Origin: Pseudomonadota bacterium
GTDB lineage: Bacteria > Pseudomonadota > Alphaproteobacteria > Rhodospirillales > Casp-alpha2
Direction of reading: 5' to 3'
DNA length: 6,682 bases
Assembly (NCBI GenBank): GCA_022563215.1
Contig: JADFNT010000022.1
Span: forward strand, 5,804-12,485
Position 1 is the first letter of the stretch. Each line of letters starts with the position of its first letter. Below are positions 1 to 5,327 of this stretch, one piece after another. Below the pieces are notes generated by a model, which was not told the DNA's origin, searched no databases, and saw only the letters and a program-made list of their open reading frames with translations. The translations under genes were made by a program, and so were the position numbers.

Positions 1-2
1 AA

Positions 3-779
3 CCCGCGCGCCGCCAGCCCAGGATTTCCAAGGCCGATGACCGGAACCTGAAAGCCCGGGTCCTGCACCGGGATGACGATGTCCTGGTCATCGACAAACC
101 TGCCGGCCTGGCGGTTCAGGGCGGCAGCGGCCTTCGTAAGCATCTTGACGCCATGCTCGACGTGCTTCGTTTCGGCGCCCGCGAATGTCCCCGGCTGGTG
201 CACCGGCTCGACAAGGACACCAGCGGCGTCTTGGCACTGGCCCGCAACGGTGCCGCGGCCCGGAAACTGACCGCCGCCTTCCGGTCCAAGCAGGCACGCA
301 AGCTTTACTGGGCGGTGGTAGTGGGGGTTCCCAGGCCGCCCGAGGGGATCATCGATCTGGCGCTTGCAAAACGGCATGGCCGGGGCGGGGAAAAGGTCAG
401 CGCCGGGGTTGCCGGCGGCAAAAAGGCCCTCACCCGTTACCGTGTCATCGACCGCACCGGACGCAAGGCGGCGTGGGTGGCTTTTGAACCTGAAACCGGC
501 CGCACCCATCAATTGCGGGTTCATGCCGCGGCGATGGAGACGCCGATTCTGGGCGACGGAAAATACGGCGGCCGGGAAGCCTTTATTGCCGGCGAAGATA
601 TCTCCAGGCGACTCCACCTGCATGCCAAAACCCTGCGCATACCGCACCCGGCAGGCGGTATTTTGGAAGTGTCGGCCCCATTGCCGGACCACATGCGGGC
701 GACTTTCCGTACGTTCGGTTTCGACGACCGGGCCGGGAAGGATTTATTTAAAGAATTTAAAGACTTAGAGGAGCCGTGA
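3..779 (+). CDS. rluC: RluC-type 23S rRNA pseudouridine synthase (5' end outside window)
   Basis: RluA-family enzymes isomerise specific uridines to pseudouridine in structured RNA; RluC/RluD members act on 23S rRNA. The frame is open from the left edge, so this is the C-terminal 258 residues; any N-terminal S4 RNA-binding domain would lie outside. Numbering from the first full codon, KPAGLAVQGGSG begins at residue 32. The catalytic motif HRLDKDTSG is at 67-75 with the nucleophilic Asp at 70 (codon 210-212). GRTHQLRVH is at 166-174, followed by TPILGDGKYGG. These are the conserved family blocks in order. The first ATG in frame (153) lies after the KPAG motif and is not the real start. The last dozen residues (DLFKEFKDLEEP) are encoded by unusually AT-rich DNA, a small compositional shift that continues into the intergenic gap. 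RluC rather than RluD is inferred from the KPAGLAVQGG form and the gene context. Confidence 0.93.
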   Translation, partial: PARRQPRISKADDRNLKARVLHRDDDVLVIDKPAGLAVQGGSGLRKHLDAMLDVLRFGARECPRLVHRLDKDTSGVLALARNGAAARKLTAAFRSKQARKLYWAVVVGVPRPPEGIIDLALAKRHGRGGEKVSAGVAGGKKALTRYRVIDRTGRKAAWVAFEPETGRTHQLRVHAAAMETPILGDGKYGGREAFIAGEDISRRLHLHAKTLRIPHPAGGILEVSAPLPDHMRATFRTFGFDDRAGKDLFKEFKDLEEP

Positions 780-785
780 GACTTC

Positions 786-813
786 TTGCCAAAAAGTCCT
801 TTCGGACTACAAT
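786..813 (+). promoter_or_regulatory. Probable sigma-70-type promoter ahead of the response regulator
   Basis: TTGCCA (786-791) and TACAAT (808-813) each match five of six consensus bases and are separated by 16 bp. They lie in the AT-rich gap after rluC. A start about 7 bases downstream of the -10 would give a leader of roughly 140 nt to the ATG at 960. It could drive the response regulator and the genes after it. This is a sequence match only, with no transcript evidence. Confidence 0.55.
795..808. repeat. Short inverted repeat (AGTCC-TTTC-GGACT)
   Basis: A perfect 5-bp stem with a 4-base loop occupies nearly all of the spacer between the proposed -35 and -10 boxes and ends on the first base of the -10. 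On the minus strand it reads as AGTCC-GAAA-GGACT (GNRA-type loop) followed by four T. It could be a weak attenuating hairpin at the end of rluC mRNA or a small operator. The stem is too short, and lacks a T-run on the plus strand, for a convincing terminator. Confidence 0.3.
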
Positions 814-896
814 AAATTAACAAGCTGGCCGTCCGGAAACGGTTCGAAGGGGAATAGATTTTCGGAAAAAAGGCGGCAACAAACTTTAGAGGTTAA

Positions 897-913
897 TTTT
901 TTTTTGGGGGGGG
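897..913 (+). repeat. T9G8 homopolymer junction in the leader of the response regulator
   Basis: Nine T (897-905) run directly into eight G (906-913), followed by ATGCGTG. The tract lies 46 bases before the preferred ATG (960) and 4 bases before the alternative GTG (918), for which the G-run could act as a ribosome-binding site. Such runs are prone to replication slippage and also to sequencing and assembly error, so the exact length should be treated with caution. Confidence 0.85.
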
Positions 914-948
914 ATGCGTGCCGGCGCATATCCCGCGGCCTACTTTCC

Positions 949-953
949 AGAGA
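949..953 (+). promoter_or_regulatory. Weak ribosome-binding site supporting the 960 start
   Basis: AGAGA ends 6 bases before the ATG at 960. The match to the anti-Shine-Dalgarno sequence is weak. The start is chosen mainly because MRLLLIEDH is the usual beginning of OmpR-family receivers. The upstream GTG at 918 would add 14 residues with no family counterpart that I recognise. Confidence 0.35.
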
Positions 954-959
954 TGGCTC

Positions 960-1649
960 ATGCGGCTTTTATTGATCGAAGATCACAAACGGTTTGCCAA
1001 ATTCGTCAAGGACGGCTTGGAAAAGGAAGGCTTCACCGTTGACGCCGTCAATACCGCCAGCAGCGGCGAGGCCGCCCAGGCGACGGTAAAATACGACGCC
1101 ATTATCCTAGACCTGGGCCTTCCCGATGCCGACGGGCTGGACATGTTGCGGTCATGGCGGGACGCTGGCGATGAAACACCGGTCCTGATCCTGACCGCCC
1201 GGGACGGTGTCGACGACCGGGTCCGCGGCCTCAACAGCGGCGGCGACGATTATCTGTTGAAACCTTTCGCCATGGAAGAACTGGTCGCCCGCCTCCGGGC
1301 CTTGTTGCGCCGTCCGGGGGGGGTTCTCGGTTTGGTGATTACCGCCGGCAACGTATCCTTCGACGCCACGGCCCGCGAGGTGCAGGTCAACGACAAGACG
1401 ATTTCCATTCCGAGGCGCGAATTGGGGGTACTCGAGCACCTGATGCGCCGCGCCGGCCGCGTCGTCCCCAAGGACGTGCTCGAAGACATGATTTACGGCT
1501 TCGGCAAGGAAGTCTCGTCCAACACGGTAGAGGTTCACGTTTCGCGGCTGCGCAAACGATTGGCTGGCGCCGGCGCCAATGTCAGTGTCCATACCATTCG
1601 CGGTGTCGGCTATCTGTTGTCCGAAGAAAGCACCTTAAACCCCCAATAA
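960..1649 (+). CDS. OmpR/PhoB-family two-component response regulator (orphan in this window)
   Basis: A cytoplasmic transcription regulator controlled by phosphotransfer from a histidine kinase, 229 residues long, which is normal for the family. Receiver domain, about 1-117: acidic pair E7-D8, phosphoacceptor D51 (DLGLPDADGLD), switch T79 (LTARD), and K101 in DDYLLKPF. All catalytic positions are intact, so it should be phosphorylatable. After a short linker (P119-G120-G121) comes a winged-helix DNA-binding domain, about 124-222, with NTVEVHVSRLRKRL as the recognition-helix region and TIRGVGYLL as the terminal hairpin. No kinase gene adjoins it: rluC lies upstream and a HAD phosphatase downstream. 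The target genes cannot be read from sequence. It is preceded by a plausible promoter (786-813). An alternative GTG start at 918 gives 243 residues. The linker codons contain a run of eight G (1316-1323). The first 60 bases are lower in GC (about 47%) than most of the window. Confidence 0.93.
   Translation: MRLLLIEDHKRFAKFVKDGLEKEGFTVDAVNTASSGEAAQATVKYDAIILDLGLPDADGLDMLRSWRDAGDETPVLILTARDGVDDRVRGLNSGGDDYLLKPFAMEELVARLRALLRRPGGVLGLVITAGNVSFDATAREVQVNDKTISIPRRELGVLEHLMRRAGRVVPKDVLEDMIYGFGKEVSSNTVEVHVSRLRKRLAGAGANVSVHTIRGVGYLLSEESTLNPQ
1316..1323 (+). repeat. G8 tract inside the response-regulator coding sequence
   Basis: Eight consecutive G span the codons for P119-G120-G121-V122, exactly at the receiver/DNA-binding linker. 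If one G is lost, the downstream frame reads Phe-Ser-Val-Trp and then TGA at 1336-1338. This would give a receiver-only protein of roughly 125 residues. As printed, the frame is intact. Confidence 0.85.
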
Positions 1650-1709
1650 AGCGCGTTTCGTTATTTCCCGGGCGCCTTCGTCGGGGCTTATTTGAACTTC
1701 CTTTCGCCC

Positions 1710-2396
1710 ATGGCCGTGTCCCCTTCCCCGCGATTGGCCGTTTTCGACTGTGACGGCACTTTGGTCGACTCACAGCATTCGATCATTTCCTCCATGTTCA
1801 GCGCCTTCGATTCCCGCGCCCACCCCAGGCCGGAAGCCGAAGCGGTGCGCCAGGTGGTCGGGTTGCCGCTGCGCGAGGCCATGGTACGGTTGCTTCCCGA
1901 CGCCGGTCCGGACGATCACGACGGGCTGGTGACAAGCTATAAGGAAGCCTTCGCCGACCTCAGGAACAAAGGGGAAGTCGATGATCCTCTTTATCCCGGC
2001 GTCCTGGAGATCCTGGAGGTTCTGGAGGCGGCGGGATGGATCCTGGGCGTGGCGACGGGAAAAAGCCGCCGGGGCCTTCTCATGACCCTTGAAACCCACC
2101 GCCTGAGCGACCGTTTTCAGACCCTGCAAACCGCCGACAGCGGCCCCGGAAAGCCGAACCCGGACATGTTGCTGAACGCCATGAAGGAAACCGGCACCGA
2201 TCCGGCCGCCACGGTGATGATCGGCGACACCACCTTCGACATGGAAATGGCGAAACGCGCCGGCACCATGGCCCTCGGCGTCTCTTGGGGGTATCATCCA
2301 GGGGAGCATCTGTACGCCGCCGGGGCCCAGGCGGTCATCGATGAATTTCAGGATTTGCCCAAAACGATCGAAACCCTGGGAAAGGTTTCAAAATGA
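1710..2396 (+). CDS. HAD-superfamily phosphatase (phosphoglycolate phosphatase-like, subfamily IA)
   Basis: A cytoplasmic Mg-dependent phosphatase that works through an aspartyl-phosphate intermediate. All four HAD motifs are present, numbered from ATG 1710 (228 residues). Motif I is FDCDGTLVDSQ with nucleophile D13 and acid/base D15. Motif II is GVATGKS with T116. Motif III is K148 in PGKPNPDM. Motif IV is IGDTTFDMEMAKRAG with D173 and D177. The helical segment at about 25-95 between motifs I and II is the C1 cap that sets specificity. The resemblance is to Gph/PGP-like enzymes, but the substrate is not determined by these motifs, so no symbol is given. The start is uncertain: an in-frame TTG at 1692, 5 bases after GGGG, would add six residues, while the ATG at 1710 has no clear Shine-Dalgarno sequence. 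The stop overlaps the next gene's start (ATGA), implying translational coupling to the AsmA-like gene. Confidence 0.92.
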   Translation: MAVSPSPRLAVFDCDGTLVDSQHSIISSMFSAFDSRAHPRPEAEAVRQVVGLPLREAMVRLLPDAGPDDHDGLVTSYKEAFADLRNKGEVDDPLYPGVLEILEVLEAAGWILGVATGKSRRGLLMTLETHRLSDRFQTLQTADSGPGKPNPDMLLNAMKETGTDPAATVMIGDTTFDMEMAKRAGTMALGVSWGYHPGEHLYAAGAQAVIDEFQDLPKTIETLGKVSK

Positions 2397-4540
2397 AACA
2401 TTGGAGGAAGATCCTTTCCGGCATCGTCATCCTGGTGGTGGCCGGGGTGGTGACCGGGATCGTTATCATCAAATCCCTGGATTTCAACGAATACCGGGGG
2501 CTGATCGCCGAACAGGTTAAGTCTGCGACGGGCCGCGATTTAACCATTTCCGGAGAATTGAACCTGTCCCTGTCCCTGAGCCCGTCGGTGGTGGTGGAAG
2601 GGGTGACCTTCGCCAACGCGCCCTGGGGAACGCGCAACGAAATGGTCAAGCTGAAACGGCTTGCCGTCGAGGTTGATCTGCTGCCGTTGCTGAGCGGCGA
2701 AGTCCGGGTCAAGAGACTGGTGCTGGTGGGGCTGGACCTTTGGGCCGAAACCGATGCCAAAGGACGCGGCAACTGGGAACTGGGCCCGACGGGAGGTGCG
2801 GCCCGAAAAAAAGTCGAACCACAATCCTCGGGTTTCGGGACGTTGCCGGTGGTCAACTGGGTCCGGATCGAGGACCTGAGCCTGACCTACCGTGATGGCC
2901 GAAGCGGGGAAAAGACCACCCTTCGCATCGCCAACCTGGATGTCAGGAGCGACGGCGTCGACGCGCCGATGAACATTTCCCTGACTGCCGACTTGAACGG
3001 CCAGGCGGTTAAATTATCGGGCCGGCTCGGCTCCCTGGAGGCGCTGATGAAGGGGGGCGCGCCGTACCCGGTGGCCCTAGACCTCATCGCCTCGGGGTTA
3101 AGTCTCAAGGTCAAGGGCACCATCGCCGAGCCGCGAAAAGCCCGGGGCCTTGACCTGAAATTGTCCGTCGACGCCCAAGACCTTGGCCCCCTGGCCAAGG
3201 CGGCGGGACTGACCCTGCCCAAGATTCCGGCCTTCAAGCTGACAACGGCGGTGTCCGATCCCAAGGGCGGCTACCGGCTCGACGACCTGAAGGCCGAAAT
3301 CGGCGGCAGCGACCTGGAAGGCTGGGCCTCGGTGACCCTGGTCGGGGCGGCCCGGCCCGCCGTGTCCGCCGAGCTGACTTCGAAACTGATCGACCTGGAC
3401 GCGCTGCTTGCGCCCGCCCCGGCTGGGAAAGTCCCCGCCAAAGGCAAAAGGGACCGGGTGTTCGCCGCCGATCCGCTGCCCACGGGCGGCCTCAAGGTGG
3501 CGGACGCCAGGGTAAAGATCAAAATTGGCCGCCTGGTCACCGGCGGCATTGCCGTCAACGACGTCGAGCTGGCGCTGGTCCTCGGCGCCGGGCGGCTCGA
3601 CGTCAAGTCCCTGAAGGCGGTGATCGGCGGCGGCAGGGTCAGCGGCAACCTCGTACTCGACGGCTCCGGCGCGGTGCCGGCGATCACCGTCAACCTGGAT
3701 GCCAGGCAAATCGATTACGGGGCCGTCCTCAAACAACTGAAATTGACCGGCATCGCCAGCGGCAAGGTCGATGCGGCGATCAACCTGAAGGGCCGCGGTT
3801 ACTCGGTCCGGGCGATCATGGCCGGCCTTGACGGACGCGTCCGCATCGTCACCCGGGGCGGCAAGGTCGAAAGCGGCCTTCTGAACATCCTGTCGGCGGA
3901 CGTGATGTCGGCGTTGCCGTTCGTCGACAGCAAGGGCGACAAGGACATCCGTTGCGCCGTGGTTGATTTTGATATCCGCAAGGGCCAGGCGTCGGCCAAG
4001 GCGCTGGTGTTCGAAACCGGCGGCCTCAGCATGATCGGCCGTGGCGGCGTCAACCTGAAGGACGAGACCATCGACATCAACATCGAACCCCGGGCCAAGA
4101 AAGTCAGCCTGCTGAAGCTGGCCATGGTGCCGGTAAACGTCGGCGGCACGCTGGCCAACCCGACGGTCATTCCCGATCTGGGCGCCGCCGCCATCGGCGT
4201 GGTGACCGGCGCCGTCTCCACCGCCACCGATATCGCCAAGGGCGGCGTTTCCGCGCTCGGCAAACTTGTCGGCATCGGCGGCAACAAGGAACCGGGCGGC
4301 GGGTCGGGGAATATCGACGATACGGACTATTGCCAGCTCGCCCTGGCCGGACGGCCCCTGGCCCGGGCCAAGGCGAAACAATCGGCCCCGGCCCCGGCCT
4401 CATCTTTCACTTCCCAGCCGCCGCCAACCGAGCCCCAAAAACCGTCCTCCGGCGATTCGACCGCCGACAAGATCGACAAAAAACTGGATGAGATCGGCAA
4501 GAGCCTCGGCGGCGCCTTGAAGGGCCTGTTCGGGAAGTAA
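2393..4540 (+). CDS. AsmA-family inner-membrane-anchored periplasmic protein
   Basis: AsmA-like proteins are large beta-rich envelope proteins linked to outer-membrane homeostasis and thought to act in lipid transport between membranes. This one has 715 residues. A single hydrophobic helix (about 7-26) after MKHWRK lacks a cleavage site, so it should be an anchor with the rest in the periplasm. Family hallmarks are FANAPWG (73-79), the segment LLPLLSGEVRVKRLVL (97-112), RGNWEL (125-130), and the C-terminal AsmA block with C521 (IRCAVVDFDIRKG), RGGVNLKDETIDI and VGGTLANPTVIPD (from 583). Beyond the core come a Gly-rich stretch, DYCQLALAG (C647), a Pro/Ser-rich linker (about 655-690) and a terminal amphipathic helix (about 692-715, ending LKGLFGK). 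Only two cysteines occur, C521 and C647. AAAGG (2381-2385) lies 7 bases before the start. The gene overlaps the HAD stop by 4 bases and precedes ATP12 by 22 bases. Which AsmA paralogue group it belongs to is not clear, and the transport role is inferred from relatives. Confidence 0.9.
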   Translation: MKHWRKILSGIVILVVAGVVTGIVIIKSLDFNEYRGLIAEQVKSATGRDLTISGELNLSLSLSPSVVVEGVTFANAPWGTRNEMVKLKRLAVEVDLLPLLSGEVRVKRLVLVGLDLWAETDAKGRGNWELGPTGGAARKKVEPQSSGFGTLPVVNWVRIEDLSLTYRDGRSGEKTTLRIANLDVRSDGVDAPMNISLTADLNGQAVKLSGRLGSLEALMKGGAPYPVALDLIASGLSLKVKGTIAEPRKARGLDLKLSVDAQDLGPLAKAAGLTLPKIPAFKLTTAVSDPKGGYRLDDLKAEIGGSDLEGWASVTLVGAARPAVSAELTSKLIDLDALLAPAPAGKVPAKGKRDRVFAADPLPTGGLKVADARVKIKIGRLVTGGIAVNDVELALVLGAGRLDVKSLKAVIGGGRVSGNLVLDGSGAVPAITVNLDARQIDYGAVLKQLKLTGIASGKVDAAINLKGRGYSVRAIMAGLDGRVRIVTRGGKVESGLLNILSADVMSALPFVDSKGDKDIRCAVVDFDIRKGQASAKALVFETGGLSMIGRGGVNLKDETIDINIEPRAKKVSLLKLAMVPVNVGGTLANPTVIPDLGAAAIGVVTGAVSTATDIAKGGVSALGKLVGIGGNKEPGGGSGNIDDTDYCQLALAGRPLARAKAKQSAPAPASSFTSQPPPTEPQKPSSGDSTADKIDKKLDEIGKSLGGALKGLFGK

Positions 4541-4562
4541 CGGGTCTGCGGACGGGATTGAA

Positions 4563-5279
4563 ATGCCCTGGGCCAATGCCAAGCGTTTCTACAAGGACGC
4601 CGGTTATCAAGCCGCCGGCGGCGGATTCACGCTGACCCTCGACGGCCGTCCCGCCAAAACGCCTGAGGGCAACCCGCTGGTCCTTGCCACCGAAAGGCTG
4701 GCCCAAGCGGTGGCCCGGGAATGGGCCGACCAAGACGGCGACATCCGGGCCGAGGCGATGCCGATCACCGGTCTTTCCTGCACCGCCATCGACCGGGTTA
4801 AGAACGGCCGCCAGGCGATAATCGACCATACGGTCAAATACGCCGCAACCGATTTGCTGTGCTACCGGGCCGAGGGCCCCCAAGAACTCAAACGGCACCA
4901 GCAGGCCCAGTGGCAGCCGCTTCTCGATTGGGCGGGCGACAAGTTCGGCGCCCGGCTGGCGGCAACCGAGGGCATCGTTCCCCAGGAGCAATCCAAGGCA
5001 GCCCTGGAAAAACTCCGCCGCGCCGTCGAGGCCCTCGACGACCTTCAACTCACCGCCTTGGCCTCCGCGACCCAGGCCTCGGGCTCGTTGATCATCGGGC
5101 TGGCCCTGGTCCACGGCCATATCACTCCTAAGGAGGCCGCCGCCGCCGCGCAGTTGGACGAAACCTGGCAGAACGAAAAATGGGGCGAGGACCCGGAACA
5201 GGCCGAGCGCCTGGAGGCCCTGAAAAAGGAAATAGGAGCCGCGGCGGCGCTTATCAAACTGACCGACGATTTTATTTAG
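4563..5279 (+). CDS. ATP12-family F1-ATPase assembly chaperone
   Basis: In mitochondria Atp12 binds the F1 alpha subunit before it joins beta in the ATP synthase head. The alphaproteobacterial homologue is assumed to do the same in the cytoplasm. The 238-residue length fits the bacterial family. Recognisable blocks are KRFYKDAG (7-14), LDGRPAKTPEGNPL (26-39), REWADQ (52-57), MPITGL followed by TAID (66-77), YAATDLLCYRA (93-103), ASGSLIIGLALV (172-183) and LDETWQNEKWGEDPE (198-212). The last is the conserved acidic/aromatic C-terminal signature. GGGA at 4554-4557 sits 5 bases before the ATG. The gene lies 22 bases after the AsmA-like gene and 48 bases before pccB, and its linkage to rluC, HAD and carboxylase genes is common in Alphaproteobacteria. 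No ATP synthase genes are in the window. I see no truncation or frameshift. Confidence 0.93.
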   Translation: MPWANAKRFYKDAGYQAAGGGFTLTLDGRPAKTPEGNPLVLATERLAQAVAREWADQDGDIRAEAMPITGLSCTAIDRVKNGRQAIIDHTVKYAATDLLCYRAEGPQELKRHQQAQWQPLLDWAGDKFGARLAATEGIVPQEQSKAALEKLRRAVEALDDLQLTALASATQASGSLIIGLALVHGHITPKEAAAAAQLDETWQNEKWGEDPEQAERLEALKKEIGAAAALIKLTDDFI

Positions 5280-5318
5280 CCAACGAAATTCGATACAGTA
5301 GGGCCACGATCACCATCC

Positions 5319-5323
5319 GGGGG
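5319..5323 (+). promoter_or_regulatory. Ribosome-binding site of pccB
   Basis: GGGGG lies 4 bases before the ATG at 5328 and is the only purine-rich element near it. It supports this start, which also yields the expected N-terminus [20 protein letters not shown]. An in-frame TAG lies a short way upstream, which limits other starts. Confidence 0.5.
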
Positions 5324-5327
5324 CGCC

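Noticed and set aside
914..1042. Possible 42-codon leader peptide starting at the ATG right after the G8 run
   Set aside because: It has a G-rich sequence just before it but overlaps the start of the response regulator in another frame and encodes nothing recognisable. There is no run of regulatory codons to suggest attenuation.
1650..1709. Terminator between the response regulator and the HAD gene
   Set aside because: CCCG and CGGG segments can pair around 1668-1687, but the stem is short and there is no following T-run. Read-through into the HAD gene is more likely.
3098..4381. 427-codon open frame on the minus strand opposite the AsmA-like gene
   Set aside because: It lies wholly antisense to a well-supported gene with clear domain motifs, shows no recognisable protein family and is rich in Gly, Ala, Asp and Arg. 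This is the usual by-product of GC-rich third positions.
4407..5120. 237-codon minus-strand frame opposite ATP12
   Set aside because: It is antisense to the ATP12 gene, has no family resemblance and no ribosome-binding site that I could see.
5271..5299. Possible pccB promoter with TACAGT at 5294-5299
   Set aside because: The -10-like box is fair, but no acceptable -35 lies 16-18 bp upstream, so it cannot be supported by sequence alone.
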